DNA of 64,000 bases from Nostoc linckia z4 (lineage in GTDB: Bacteria; Cyanobacteriota; Cyanobacteriia; Cyanobacteriales; Nostocaceae), in contig NZ_LAHA01000020.1 of the NCBI RefSeq assembly GCF_002608075.1, positions 1 to 64,000 of the forward strand, in the 5' to 3' direction. The notes below the pieces were generated by a model. The model searched no databases and was not told the DNA's origin. It was given only the letters and a program-made list of their open reading frames with translations. Within the stretch, counting starts at the first letter, position 1; each line of letters starts with the position of its first letter. The position numbers and the translations under genes are program-made. Positions 34,352-44,482 of the stretch are shown here, piece after piece.

Positions 34352-35617
34352 TTGTCACAACAAATAACTGATACTGCATTCCCAGCTTCGGTCTTCCGAC
34401 TGGACAGTGGCTTAACGTTTATTCATCAAGAAATTCCCACTACCCCTGTAGTTGTGGCGGATGTTTGGGTGCGTGCTGGAACAAGCCTAGAGCCAAAACC
34501 GTGGTTTGGTATGGCGCACTTTTTAGAACACATGATTTTTAAAGGTACGCCAACGTTACCCCCTGGAATGTTCGACCACAACGTTGAAAACCGGGGAGGC
34601 GTCAGTAATGCAGCAACTAGCTATGATTACGCTCATTATTCACTTACCACAGCTGCGCCTTATTTGCAAGATACCCTGCCGTACTTGGGAGAATTACTGT
34701 TGAATGCTGCAATTCCAGAAGATGAATTTAGCCGCGAACGGGACGTAGTATTAGAGGAAATCCGTTCGTGCAATGACGATTCTGACTGGATAGGATTCCA
34801 AGCTTTGATTGGCAGTATTTATGGGCGTCACCCTTACGGACGGTCTGTGTTGGGAACTGAGAAAGAACTCATGCAGCACTCACCAGAAGCAATGCGCTGT
34901 TTTCATCGTGCCCACTACCAACCGAAAAACATGACAGTGGTAATTGCAGGGGGCATAGCTCAAGAAGCAGCTTGGAAATTAGTAAATCATTCATTTACTG
35001 ATTTTGCCGAACCTTCTGATTGTCCGCAGTTTGAAAAAGTTGCAGACCCAATAATAACAGAAATTCGTCGTCAAGAACTAGCTTTACCACGCATAGAGCA
35101 AGCGCGATTGTTAATGGCATGGCTGGTACCGGGAGTAGAAGAAATCCGCACTGCCTATGGCTTGGATTTATTATCAGTGTTATTAGCAGAAGGGCGGACT
35201 TCGCGTTTAGTACGGGAGTTGCGGGAAGATTTGCAATTAGTACAGGGAATTTGTAGTAATTTTTCTTTGCAACGAGAATCAAGTTTATTTACAATTACCG
35301 CTTGGTTAGAACCAGAAAATGTGGAAAAAGTAGAATCCTTGATTCGGGATCGTTTACATAAATTACAGACTCAGGAAATTAATCAACAAGAACTAGCGCG
35401 ATCGCGCAGGGTACTATGTAACGAGTATGCCTTTTCCACGGAAACACCAAATCAACTAACAGGACTTTACGGATACTACAATACAATAGCCCAAGCCGAA
35501 TTAGCCGTGACATATCCCCAAGAGATTCAATCTTTTGATGCCCCAGAACTGCAAAAATTAGCCCAAAAATATCTCTCCCCAGAAAAATATGCCGTTACTG
35601 TACTTAGGCCTTGTTAA
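34352..35617 (+). CDS. M16 family zinc peptidase, catalytic-type subunit
   Basis: This 421-residue insulinase/processing-peptidase protein has the inverted zinc motif HFLEH (GMAHFLEHMIFKGT, about residues 54-67) and a downstream glutamate helix (EDEFSRERDVVLEEIR). A second, non-catalytic M16 half follows. The apparent start is TTG (SQQITDTAFPASVF). It is followed 111 bp downstream by a second M16 gene without the zinc motif, which fits the two-subunit arrangement of mitochondrial-type processing peptidases. Substrates in cyanobacteria are not established. Confidence 0.93.
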   Translation: MSQQITDTAFPASVFRLDSGLTFIHQEIPTTPVVVADVWVRAGTSLEPKPWFGMAHFLEHMIFKGTPTLPPGMFDHNVENRGGVSNAATSYDYAHYSLTTAAPYLQDTLPYLGELLLNAAIPEDEFSRERDVVLEEIRSCNDDSDWIGFQALIGSIYGRHPYGRSVLGTEKELMQHSPEAMRCFHRAHYQPKNMTVVIAGGIAQEAAWKLVNHSFTDFAEPSDCPQFEKVADPIITEIRRQELALPRIEQARLLMAWLVPGVEEIRTAYGLDLLSVLLAEGRTSRLVRELREDLQLVQGICSNFSLQRESSLFTITAWLEPENVEKVESLIRDRLHKLQTQEINQQELARSRRVLCNEYAFSTETPNQLTGLYGYYNTIAQAELAVTYPQEIQSFDAPELQKLAQKYLSPEKYAVTVLRPC

Positions 35618-35728
35618 GTATGAGGAGACAAATCAATTCAAAATTAAAAATAAAAGAACTTTTAGTTTTTGACTTTTACCTTTTGACTTTTTAATGCCCA
35701 ATGCCCAATGACTAAGGACAAATAACAA

Positions 35729-37000
35729 ATGACAACCTTGCTGCAAAAGTCGCCTATCCATCGCACTGTATTAAACAATGGTATTGTCGTGCTAGTAGCA
35801 GAAAACCCGGCTGCGGACATTATTGCGGCGCGAATTTTTATACGTGCCGGCAGTTGTAATGAAAACCAAGAACAAGCAGGGTTGGCACATTTGCTATCAG
35901 CAGTGATGACTAAGGGATGCAATGGACTTTCTAGCTTGGAAATTGCTGAAAAAGTCGAGTCTGTGGGGGCGAGTTTAAGTGCAGATGCGACTTCTGATTA
36001 TTTTTTGCTATCTTTCAAGACGGTAACATCGGATTTTCCTGAAATTTTAACTTTAGCAGGACAGCTTTTGCGATCGCCTACTTTTCCTGAAGTTCAAGTG
36101 GAACTAGAACGGCGTTTAGCACTACAAGATATTCGTTCGCAAAAAGAGCAACCTTTTACTGTCGCCTTTGAACAATTGCGGCAAACAATGTACCAAAATC
36201 ATCCCTACGCCATGTCGGTGTTAGGAGATGAAACAACCATGAGCCGCTTAACTCGTGCCGACTTAGTACAGTATCATCAAACTTATTTCCGTCCTGATAA
36301 TCTGGTAATTAGTATTGCTGGTCGAGTCACCTCCACAGAGGCAGTAGCATTAGTAACAGATATTTTTGGGGATTGGCAAGTCCCAGGAGTAGCGCTGCCA
36401 ACACTCAATTTACCTGAAATTAAGGTGGAACCACAGGTAACCTTAAAGCCACAACAAACGCAACAATCAATTGTGATGCTTGGTTATATGGGCACATCTG
36501 TGAGTTCTCCTGACTATGCAGCGCTGAAGTTGCTGTGTACCTACTTGGGGAATGGACTTTCTAGTCGTTTGTTTGTCGAATTGCGGGAAAAACGAGGTTT
36601 AGCTTATGAGGTATCTGCTTTTTACTCTACTAGGCTATACCCAGCATCCTTTGTAGTTTATATGGGCACAGCACCGGAGAATACCACCACAGCCTTAGAA
36701 GGACTGCGTACAGAAGTAGATTTATTATCTATCACCGAAATCAGCCCAAGTGCCCTGCAAGCTGCTAAAAACAAGATTTTGGGACAGTACGCATTGGGTA
36801 AACAAACCAACGGACAAATTGCTCAGATATACGGTTGGTATGAAATTTTGGGGTTAGGAATTGATTTTGACATCAAGTTTCAACAACTGATTGCGGCTGT
36901 GGATGCCCAAGATGCCATTGCTGCTGCTTCCAAATATTTAAAACAACCTTATGTGTCATTAGTTGGCCAAGAAGCAGCAATTAATGAAGCGATCGCATAA
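35729..37000 (+). CDS. M16 family peptidase-like protein, non-catalytic partner
   Basis: The 423-residue protein has the M16 fold, but the zinc motif HxxEH is replaced (AGLAHLLSAVMTKGC: HLLSA), so one zinc ligand and the catalytic Glu are missing. The C-terminal half has the conserved substrate-binding segments GYMGTSVSSPDYAALKLLC and LREKRGLAYEVSAFY. By analogy with alpha subunits of processing peptidases it should bind substrate and pair with the upstream catalytic subunit (34352-35617). There is an ATG start and same strand, and the pair is probably co-transcribed. Confidence 0.92.
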   Translation: MTTLLQKSPIHRTVLNNGIVVLVAENPAADIIAARIFIRAGSCNENQEQAGLAHLLSAVMTKGCNGLSSLEIAEKVESVGASLSADATSDYFLLSFKTVTSDFPEILTLAGQLLRSPTFPEVQVELERRLALQDIRSQKEQPFTVAFEQLRQTMYQNHPYAMSVLGDETTMSRLTRADLVQYHQTYFRPDNLVISIAGRVTSTEAVALVTDIFGDWQVPGVALPTLNLPEIKVEPQVTLKPQQTQQSIVMLGYMGTSVSSPDYAALKLLCTYLGNGLSSRLFVELREKRGLAYEVSAFYSTRLYPASFVVYMGTAPENTTTALEGLRTEVDLLSITEISPSALQAAKNKILGQYALGKQTNGQIAQIYGWYEILGLGIDFDIKFQQLIAAVDAQDAIAAASKYLKQPYVSLVGQEAAINEAIA

Positions 37001-37234
37001 GGTAGATGATGTGCATCAAGCGTAGGCCGTCTAGCTTGAAAACTTGCAGCGGAAGTTCCCTCTGGTTCAAACTTTTCAAGGCAGACATCGCTTTGTGCAA
37101 CAGCTGTTTTTTACACCAAGCCGCTGTACCATTAGCATCAGAATTCTGGGAGTGAAAATTCCATGCAACACAGCCTGACAGCAAGTATTTTGAGTTACTT
37201 AAAATTACTAGATCCAACTGTAAATTGCTGTAAT

Positions 37235-38251
37235 ATGGAAAAACGGCAAAAGGGTTTGTGGACAAAGAGATCTAAGTCTTTATCAGCAACTCAAATACTC
37301 CTGTTCTCCACTACACCTCTGTTCATTGCTGCCTCTGCTTTAGTATCAATTGCAGCCCCGCAAACAATAGCCCAAGTAAACCCCGCAGATAGTATCAGCC
37401 GTCCCACGCTGAAAGTTGGTAGCCAAGGCGAACGGGTATCTGAACTTCAAGCAGCTTTGAGACTTTTGGGTTTTTACTCCGGGGAAATAGACGGTGTATA
37501 TAGTGAAAATACAGCTAGTGCTGTTTCTCGATTTAAACAAGCAGCTGGCTTAAATCCAGATGGCATCGTTGATAGCACCACATGGCAAAGACTTTTTCCT
37601 AGAGAACCAATAGCAGCATCGACAGTTCCTACATCTGGGCAAAGATTTAACTCAGCGACAAATTTTCCCGTTCCAACTCAAACTACCAGCCTCACCAACG
37701 TTGCAAATCCCAATCCCAACCCACCGAGACGGGCTGTAACCCAAGTTCCCACCAACCCCAATCCACCAAAAAAAGCTGCAACACAAGCTAATACCAACCC
37801 CAAACCACCAAAGAAAGCTGCAACACAAGCCAATACCAGTCCCAAACCACCAAAGAAAGCTACAACACAAAGTGCTACTAGTCCTGAACCAAGGCCTGCT
37901 ACCCCAAGACAAGCTCAAAAAACACCGAATCGCACTACATCAACTACTCGAACCCAGCCAACTACACGTAGCGGACAAACCACCCGAACTCAGTCAATTA
38001 CAAGTACAAAGCGCACCCCTGGTATTCAATACACCTCAGAAGGATTACCAATTTTGCGTCTCGGCTTACGTGGTTCGGAAGTAGTCAAATTACAACAACA
38101 ACTGAAAAAGCTTGGTTACTTAAAAGGCGATGTCGATGGAGACTTTGGCGCGACAACCGAGGCTGCTGTCAAAGCTGTACAAAAGCGCTATGGTTTAGAA
38201 CCTGACGGCGTAGCTGGTGGGGCTACTTGGGAAATTCTTTTGCGGCGTTAG
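37235..38251 (+). CDS. Secreted protein with two peptidoglycan-binding domains and a Pro/Thr/Lys-rich linker
   Basis: From the ATG at 37235 (MEKRQKGLWTKRS) the protein has a basic N terminus and a hydrophobic export segment (ILLFSTTPLFIAASALVSIAA). The first PG_binding_1 domain follows (LKVGSQGERVSELQAALRLLGFYSG...). A linker of about 110 residues contains repeated NPxPPKKAATQA units, and the second PG_binding_1 domain (LRLGLRGSEVVKLQQQLKKLGYLKGD) ends the protein. An earlier in-frame ATG at 37163 would put 24 residues before the signal and is less likely. It carries no catalytic domain, so it is probably a wall-binding adaptor. Confidence 0.88.
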   Translation: MEKRQKGLWTKRSKSLSATQILLFSTTPLFIAASALVSIAAPQTIAQVNPADSISRPTLKVGSQGERVSELQAALRLLGFYSGEIDGVYSENTASAVSRFKQAAGLNPDGIVDSTTWQRLFPREPIAASTVPTSGQRFNSATNFPVPTQTTSLTNVANPNPNPPRRAVTQVPTNPNPPKKAATQANTNPKPPKKAATQANTSPKPPKKATTQSATSPEPRPATPRQAQKTPNRTTSTTRTQPTTRSGQTTRTQSITSTKRTPGIQYTSEGLPILRLGLRGSEVVKLQQQLKKLGYLKGDVDGDFGATTEAAVKAVQKRYGLEPDGVAGGATWEILLRR

Positions 38252-38513
38252 GGAACTTGAAATCAGAATTATTCAACTTTGGGGATGAGGGAGTAAATTC
38301 TTCCTTGTCCTTTTTATCTTCAGGACTTACGCCTGGCGTCCCTTTATCCCAGTGTCCTCTTCAATTAGGTACATCCTGGAATACGATAAAGATACTGGGA
38401 TTAAAAGTATTTCTCGATGCCAGCAGGAGGCTATTCTCACTCTGACTCCTGTTAGTGTAGCGGGATTCTGAATTCTGACTCCTAACTTAGGGTTAATTGT
38501 TCTAAAAAAACTT

Positions 38514-38867
38514 ATGCGACACTTTTTATTCACTTGGCTCGGTACGGCGGTGGCGCTGTTTATTACTGCTAATATCGTTCCGGGATTCTTTATCAAGAAT
38601 TTTGTGGCTGCCTTGGTTGCTGCTATTGTTATTGGTTTAGTTAACGCATTTATCAGACCGATTTTGCAGATTTTAACTTTTCCAATTACCTTGCTCACTT
38701 TTGGTTTATTTACATTAGTAATTAATGCCTTAACCCTCTGGTTAGCAAGTGCCCTAACTCCGGGTTCTGGATTTGAAATTCAGGGCTTTTTACCTGCTTT
38801 TTTTGGCTCAATTGTACTAGCAATTGTTTCTAGTATTATTAACTATTTTTTGAGAGTTGTTGAATAG
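38514..38867 (+). CDS. Phage-holin-like family membrane protein (DUF360-type)
   Basis: The 117-residue protein has four hydrophobic helices with the conserved loop VNAFIRPILQILTFPITLLTFG. This matches the Phage_holin_4_2 / DUF360 family of small chromosomal membrane proteins. Despite the family name there is no phage context here. Function in bacteria is unknown. It converges with the next gene (8 bp between stops). Confidence 0.88.
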   Translation: MRHFLFTWLGTAVALFITANIVPGFFIKNFVAALVAAIVIGLVNAFIRPILQILTFPITLLTFGLFTLVINALTLWLASALTPGSGFEIQGFLPAFFGSIVLAIVSSIINYFLRVVE

Positions 38868-38875
38868 AAAAATCA

Positions 38876-39328
38876 CTAACAAAAAGCATCTTGGGCAACA
38901 GCTAGCGTTACAGCTCCTAGTTGCCCTTTTAATTGGAAAATTCGTTTGGTAACTAATAATTTAACCTGCAATTGTTCTGCATCAATAGAGAAAGAATCAG
39001 TGAATAAAAAGTTGAGTTTAGTGGCTGCAACAATGGCCGCTGCTTCTGCTACGCTGGGTATACCTACTTTTTGGTGAGTAATTTTACTAGGGTTGGGAAC
39101 CAAGACACGGTGAAGAATTTCAGCAGAAAAAGTTTTTAGGGGCAAATTGTGTCGGTTGCAAAATTCCACTAAGCCGACTTCTGAGGCTTTAATATCAATG
39201 GTAGCAATACCCGCGATCGCACTTTGGCAAAGTCGATTTTCTTCAAATACTTTCTCAATTGCCAAATCAATTAATTGCCATGAAGTTCCCCGTTGACAAC
39301 CAATTCCTACCCATAAAATCTGCTGCAC
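38876..39328 (-). CDS. Cobalamin biosynthesis protein, CbiG C-terminal / CobE type
   Basis: This 150-residue protein matches the C-terminal domain of CbiG, equivalent to CobE: ILWVGIGCQRGTSWQLIDLAI at the start, the IATIDIKASEVGLVEF segment, LPLKTFSAEIL, and GIPSVAEAAAIVAA. In full-length CbiG this domain acts with the ring-opening lactonase in anaerobic cobalamin synthesis. Here it is free-standing, and no other cob/cbi gene is in the window. Its exact role is unclear. Confidence 0.85.
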   Translation of the reverse strand: MQQILWVGIGCQRGTSWQLIDLAIEKVFEENRLCQSAIAGIATIDIKASEVGLVEFCNRHNLPLKTFSAEILHRVLVPNPSKITHQKVGIPSVAEAAAIVAATKLNFLFTDSFSIDAEQLQVKLLVTKRIFQLKGQLGAVTLAVAQDAFC

Positions 39329-39359
39329 CTGATAAATTTCCTAATTAAGTTTGTGTTTT

Positions 39360-39923
39360 TCACTCCAATAACCAACCAAACAAATCTCCCACCGTCAGCT
39401 TCAATTCACTTGCAAAATCTGGCACGGGAAGTAAAGCTTGTAGTTCATCCAACATCACTGGCTGTTGATTGCGTATATAGACGAATACCGTTTGTTCTTC
39501 TGGATCGATCAGCCAACCCATTTGTGTTTCATAATTCAGGCAATGCAGAATATTTTTTGTAACTTTAGTTTGTCTTTGATCGGGTGATAGAATCTCGATA
39601 GTCCAATCGGGAGCGGCTTGGAAAACGTTGGCAACTTGGCCATTTTCATCACGGGGAATTCTTTCCCAAGTAAATACAGCCACATCTGGGACAATCGATC
39701 TACCACCAAACGTACACCGCAGTTCTGGAAAAGCACGAGCAATTCGCTTGGGCTTGACGCTTAAGTTGATAATGCTAACCATTTCACCTTGAATTATACT
39801 GTGCTTCCCCTGTGCCATTGGTTTTTGAATAATTTGACCATCGATGTATTCACTAGCAGGCTTGGTTTCTGGCAGCATCAAAAACTCTGCCAAAGTTATG
39901 TCTTTTGATGGTGTCCGTACCAT
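39360..39923 (-). CDS. Uma2 family (DUF820) putative endonuclease
   Basis: From the ATG at 39923 (MVRTPSKDITLAEFLML) this is a 187-residue Uma2 protein. It shows PASEYIDGQIIQKPMAQGKH near the start, RSIVPDVAVFTWERIP, the catalytic-type segment DWTIEILSPDQRQTKV with D/E residues, and the GWLIDPEEQTVFVY strand near the end. It is divergently arranged with another Uma2 gene at 40026, with about 100 bp between the starts. A longer frame exists upstream but overlaps the divergent promoter and is unlikely. Confidence 0.88.
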   Translation of the reverse strand: MVRTPSKDITLAEFLMLPETKPASEYIDGQIIQKPMAQGKHSIIQGEMVSIINLSVKPKRIARAFPELRCTFGGRSIVPDVAVFTWERIPRDENGQVANVFQAAPDWTIEILSPDQRQTKVTKNILHCLNYETQMGWLIDPEEQTVFVYIRNQQPVMLDELQALLPVPDFASELKLTVGDLFGWLLE

Positions 39924-40025
39924 TTGCGATCCTCCAACAAAATACTCTTTGATAAATCTACCAATTCTAAACTGATTAGTCGCGACACTGGCAATGGCAA
40001 AGTCAAAACAAGCGGAGGTTTTGAT

Positions 40026-40664
40026 ATGGCTCAAACTTTACCCAAACTATTGACTTTTGAAGAATTTATTGCATGGCTGCCGGAAAATTCCGGAAAACGG
40101 TACGAATTACACGATGGGATAATTGTAGAAATGTCTCAACCAAGCGGAAAGCATGAAAAAGTGACGGGATTTTTAGCAGGAGAAATTACCGTTGAATATA
40201 AGCGCTTGAAACTGCCATACTTTATTCCCAAAACAGCTTTAGTAAAACCACCAAGAAAATCATCCGGTTACTTGCCAGATATCGTATTAATCAACGATGC
40301 TAATTTGCAAAATGAGGAATTGTGGGAAAAAGAGTCTACCGTGACTCAAAGTGAATCGATTCCTTTGGTCATTGAAGTTGTAAGTACAAACTGGGAAGAT
40401 GATTATTACACAAAATTAGGGAATTATGTTCGCGTAGCGTCTCGAAGAGAAGCCATGAAAATTCCTGAATATTGGATCGTTGATTATGCAGCTCTAGGAG
40501 CCAGAAAGTTTATTGGTAACCCCAAACAACCAACCATTTCTATTTATCATTTAGTTGATGAAGAATATCAAGTTACTCAATTTAGAAATTTGGAACGTAT
40601 TATATCCCCTACTTTACCAGATTTAAACCTGACTGCTAATCAAATTTTCAATGGTGCTTTGTAG
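40026..40664 (+). CDS. Uma2 family (DUF820) putative endonuclease, divergent partner
   Basis: From the ATG at 40026 (MAQTLPKLLTFEEFIAWL) this 212-residue protein has the Uma2 core: KRYELHDGIIVEMSQPSGKH, SSGYLPDIVLIND, the acidic strand SIPLVIEVVSTNWEDDYYTK, and PEYWIVDYAALGARKF. It differs from the neighbour at 39360-39923 by using VSTNWEDDY in place of LSPDQRQ. It therefore belongs to another Uma2 sub-group rather than being a recent tandem copy. Function unknown. Confidence 0.88.
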   Translation: MAQTLPKLLTFEEFIAWLPENSGKRYELHDGIIVEMSQPSGKHEKVTGFLAGEITVEYKRLKLPYFIPKTALVKPPRKSSGYLPDIVLINDANLQNEELWEKESTVTQSESIPLVIEVVSTNWEDDYYTKLGNYVRVASRREAMKIPEYWIVDYAALGARKFIGNPKQPTISIYHLVDEEYQVTQFRNLERIISPTLPDLNLTANQIFNGAL

Positions 40665-40870
40665 AGTATTTTTGACCTACCTTTCAAAAAAAATCACATA
40701 ACCATCTTGTGTCACTATTTCAAAGCTGGTAATTGTTACGGCATAATTTATTTGTTTGATGGTTATTTAAGCTGAAAAATTATCTCTTACTCCCCAAAAG
40801 TTGGAATAGAGAACAGAAAACTGTTGCCTGTTCCCTATTCCCTATTCCCTTCTTTGATAAGATTGCTATA

Positions 40871-42634
40871 TTACATCCTTTCTAATACCTGAATTCCCAA
40901 CAAAGATAATCCTAATTTTAGGGTTCTAGCGGTTAAGTCACACAAAATTAAGCGGGATGTTCTCTGTGGTTCTTGGGCATCCAGCACCCGAACTCCTCGA
41001 TCGCGGTCATAAAACTGATTGAATTTTTTACTCAGTTCATACAAATATTCACATAAGCGATGGGGCAATAAATCTTGCTCTACAGTATTAATAACTTCAT
41101 CGAGTTGAAGTAAATATTTTGCCAGCGCTAATTCGGTTTCATGCTCTAACACTACAGCATGATTTCCTAATTCCTGAAAGTTAATTTCACCTTTGCGGCT
41201 AATCCCTTGAATCCGGGCATAAGCATATAGCATATAGGGCGCAGTATTGCCTTTAAGATCCAGCATTTTGTCGTAACTGAAAACATAGTTGCTGGTGCGG
41301 TTTTGGCTTAAATCTGCATACTTAACTGCACTAATTCCAACGACCTTGGCAACTTCATTAATAAATTCTTCAGTTTCTTGGCGTTCTTCTTCCTGTAACC
41401 TAGCTTTTAGGTCTGTGTGGGCACGAGCGATCGCTTCATCTAACAAATCCCGCAACCGCACGGTATCACCAGAACGAGTTTTGAATTTCTTACCATCTTC
41501 CCCAAGTACCAATCCAAAGGGTACATGCACTAATTCCACATCGTCGGGAATCCATCCGGCTTTGTTGGCTACCTGGAAAACCTGAGCAAAATGGTTTGCT
41601 TGTCCAGCATCCGTTACATAAATTATCCGCTTTGCTTCATCCTGCTGAATCCGATAACGAAGGGATGCTAAATCTGTAGTGGCGTAGTTATAACCGCCAT
41701 CTGATTTTTGCACAATTAAAGGTAGAGGTTCACCTTCCCTATTTGTAAAGCCTTCCAGAAAAACGCATTTTGCCCCCTGGTTTTCTACTAGTAATCCAGA
41801 TTTTTCTAAATCTTCCACAATTCCTGGTAACAAGGGATTGTAGAAAGATTCGCCGCGTTCAATTAACTTGATATCCAACAAATCATAAATTACTTGAAAC
41901 TCTTGGCGTGATTGTTCGCAGAGTAATTTCCAAGCATGGAGTGTATCTTGGGCACCTGCTTGTAATCTGACAACTTCTTGGCGTGCTGTTTCTTGAAAAG
42001 CTTCATCAGCATCAAACCGCTGCTTGGCTTGGCGGTAAAAAGTGACTAAATCGCCGATATCTAAAGCATTAGCAGTAGTTAGGGCTTCGGGGTACACTTC
42101 CCGCAGATAGGCAATTAACATGCCAAATTGCGTACCCCAATCACCGATATGATTTAACCGCAGCACATCATGTCCTTGAAATTCGAGAACGCGAGCGATC
42201 GCATCACCGATGATTGTAGAACGTAAATGTCCGACATGCATATCTTTCGCAATATTCGGACTAGAAAAATCCACAATTTCCCGTTGTGGCGTTTTGGCAG
42301 TTGGAATTCCTAACCTGGGATCTGTTTGAATAGAGTCCAGTTGTGCTTCTAAGTATGCTGTTTTTAGTTTCAGATTGATAAATCCTGGCCCAGCAATTTC
42401 TGGTGGTTCGCAGATTTGCGATACATCTAATTTCTCAACTATGGCAGATGCGATTATTCTTGGTTGCTTTCCTAGCTTTTTACTCAGGGATAAAGCTACA
42501 TTTGCCTGATAATCACCAAATTTAGGATTACTAGCAGGAACCAAAATTGGATCTATTCCAATAAACTCAGGGCCAAAAGCTCCGACTAAAGCCTGCTCAA
42601 GCTGAACTTTTAATTTTTCTTGTGTAGGGTTCAT
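40871..42634 (-). CDS. argS: Arginyl-tRNA synthetase
   Basis: The 587-residue class I synthetase charges tRNA-Arg. It has the N-terminal Arg-S domain ([20 protein letters not shown]), the HIGH-type motif [20 protein letters not shown] (about residues 131-150), and a conserved GVEY-like catalytic core. A KMSK-equivalent [21 protein letters not shown] and the DALR anticodon-binding domain ([17 protein letters not shown], about 535-551) follow. Length is normal. It is monocistronic with its start at 42634. Confidence 0.97.
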   Translation of the reverse strand: MNPTQEKLKVQLEQALVGAFGPEFIGIDPILVPASNPKFGDYQANVALSLSKKLGKQPRIIASAIVEKLDVSQICEPPEIAGPGFINLKLKTAYLEAQLDSIQTDPRLGIPTAKTPQREIVDFSSPNIAKDMHVGHLRSTIIGDAIARVLEFQGHDVLRLNHIGDWGTQFGMLIAYLREVYPEALTTANALDIGDLVTFYRQAKQRFDADEAFQETARQEVVRLQAGAQDTLHAWKLLCEQSRQEFQVIYDLLDIKLIERGESFYNPLLPGIVEDLEKSGLLVENQGAKCVFLEGFTNREGEPLPLIVQKSDGGYNYATTDLASLRYRIQQDEAKRIIYVTDAGQANHFAQVFQVANKAGWIPDDVELVHVPFGLVLGEDGKKFKTRSGDTVRLRDLLDEAIARAHTDLKARLQEEERQETEEFINEVAKVVGISAVKYADLSQNRTSNYVFSYDKMLDLKGNTAPYMLYAYARIQGISRKGEINFQELGNHAVVLEHETELALAKYLLQLDEVINTVEQDLLPHRLCEYLYELSKKFNQFYDRDRGVRVLDAQEPQRTSRLILCDLTARTLKLGLSLLGIQVLERM

Positions 42635-43525
42635 ATATGAATTCTATCTGCAAGGGGGGTGATGTAGCTCTGGAAAAGCTTGATTATTTTAACCTTAAAA
42701 TATATTCATCAAGGCAAAGCAAAGACAGGTCGTTGACTGTTGACTGTGAACCGTCAACGATGAGCCAGGGCGCAGAACAGGGGGTTCTCCCCATGATTAA
42801 CCGGCGTTAGCGACTGTGCATCACCCTCAAGAGTCAACAGTTAAGGTAATTCTAAGAAATAAATTATTCAATCTTGTAGGGTGGGCGTCTCGCCCGTCCA
42901 GTCCACAAGGCAAGATGCCTACCCCACAGGAGTTCAATGGGATATTTTTTTTGCAAGTCCCTAACAGTCTTCTATAAAATTTTTTCCCTAAAAACCCTTC
43001 AATATAAATATATAAGGCACTTCAGTGCTTAAAACTAAGATTAAACTTCTAAATTACTCAGATTTCCTTGATTTGATGGACTGCTACGTTTCTCAACGTA
43101 AGTACGGAGATAAATTGTATTTGTATAGTTGCGAATTCCATCGCCCAAGGCTGAACTAGATGCGTATGACGCTCCTACTCTACCTATGTACTTCGTTTCA
43201 ATGAAAATATCTAGAGATTTAGGTTTTAAGCTTTGACTTTATTATTTCTACATCTGGTTTTCATAAAACATATAAACTTATTATCAAATTTTCATCATTT
43301 GTCAGTTTAAACCCTCAGTGCTAATAACAGTGTATTACCAAATAAAAAATAGTATTTTTTCAGTAAAAATACTTTAAATGAAGAGCTATTTGAATATAGG
43401 AACAAAGCGCAAAAATAAGATTGACTTTCAAGAATCATAGCTGTTAGAAGTAAGAGACAACATAAGAGAGATAGCTGCTCTAAAGAGCATTATCTAAATT
43501 GTTTTCCCTACTTAATGACTCTGTT
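42635..43525. other. Long gap with repeats upstream of the PEP-CTERM gene
   Basis: The left part holds TTGACTG-type repeats (42730-42765, 42829-42846) and a palindromic gtgggcgtctcgcccgtcc block (about 42882-42900) paired with aggcaagatgcctacccc. The right part (43000-43525) is AT-rich leader DNA. A TTGACT at 43422 with TTAGAA at 43444 is only a weak promoter match. No gene was recognised. Confidence 0.55.
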
Positions 43526-44356
43526 ATGAAACGTACTTTATTCACAGCTTTCGTTGCCGCTACAGCTACCTTGACTGGATTAGTATCTAAAGTAGAAACG
43601 GCATCTGCTTCTGGTTTTACTTGGAATGATTCTTGGAGTCAACCAACAGTACTTAATAAGTCTCAAACTGGGTTTAATGACGCTCCTTTCCAACAATTTG
43701 TTCAAGCAGAAGGCATTGAAATTCCAAACAGCGGTCAGTTTAAATTAGACCCCACTAAATTAAATCTAAAATACGACCATGATGTTTCTGTTTATTTCAT
43801 CAATGAAGGTGCTGGTTATAGAAACCAGTTAGCCTTCGATGCCGCAGGAACTACTAATAAATCTGGGCTAGTTTTTAACGATATTTCTTGTGAAGGAGAC
43901 GGTTGTGTTGGTGGTTGGGGTGGTAATGCACTCAAACTGGGTGATGGGGTAAATCTTGGTACTTTTACCGCAGGTACTCAACTGGATTTCTGGTTAAGAG
44001 CTGATGGTCTCAATCGTGGTAGTTCTGCTAATATCTTTGGTACAGACACTGCTTCTAATGCTGACGGACTACAGCACGCAGTTGCTTATGCATACAACAA
44101 CTACATTATTCTGGCATTCGAGGATTTATACGGTGGTTTACACGCTTCTGGGATAGATTCTGCAACTGGTAAGTGGAACGAAGGTTCTGACCGTGACTTT
44201 AATGATGTAATCGTTGTTCTTGATGTCGGTGAGGCCAATGTTAAAGGCTTAATCGGTGCTACCGTTCCAGAACCATCTGTTACTTTGTCAATGTTTGCCG
44301 TAGGAGCAGTTAGCATGTTTGGATTACGTCGTCGCCGTAAAACCCGTACAATCTAA
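43526..44356 (+). CDS. PEP-CTERM sorting domain protein with DUF4114-like domain
   Basis: From the ATG at 43526 (MKRTLFTAFVAATATLTGLV) this is a 276-residue exported protein with a clear signal peptide. The middle is a DUF4114-type domain, with acidic turns such as SDRDFNDVIVVLDVGEANVKG near the end. The C terminus is a classical exosortase signal: VPEPS, a hydrophobic helix (VTLSMFAVGAVSMFGL) and RRRRK. It should be processed by exosortase and placed on the outer surface or in exopolysaccharide. A strong terminator follows at 44428. Confidence 0.92.
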   Translation: MKRTLFTAFVAATATLTGLVSKVETASASGFTWNDSWSQPTVLNKSQTGFNDAPFQQFVQAEGIEIPNSGQFKLDPTKLNLKYDHDVSVYFINEGAGYRNQLAFDAAGTTNKSGLVFNDISCEGDGCVGGWGGNALKLGDGVNLGTFTAGTQLDFWLRADGLNRGSSANIFGTDTASNADGLQHAVAYAYNNYIILAFEDLYGGLHASGIDSATGKWNEGSDRDFNDVIVVLDVGEANVKGLIGATVPEPSVTLSMFAVGAVSMFGLRRRRKTRTI

Positions 44357-44427
44357 CTAATTTTGCAACGTTGTTTATTTTAGGTGCTTTTACTTTTCTT
44401 GGACAATAACGACCGATCGCTAGCATC

Positions 44428-44456
44428 TTCACCCGTATATCTACTATACGGGTGAA
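44428..44456 (+). terminator. Terminator of the PEP-CTERM gene
   Basis: A perfect 12-bp stem: TTCACCCGTATA (44428-44439) with TATACGGGTGAA (44445-44456), 5-nt loop, followed by TTTATG. It lies 72 bp past the stop and may also serve the converging TPR gene. Confidence 0.75.
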
Positions 44457-44482
44457 TTTATGTGTATGGTAGTATTTGTGTT

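Noticed and set aside
38514-38867. Prophage remnant suggested by the phage-holin family name
   Set aside because: No other phage gene, integrase or attachment repeat is nearby. This family is a common chromosomal membrane protein.
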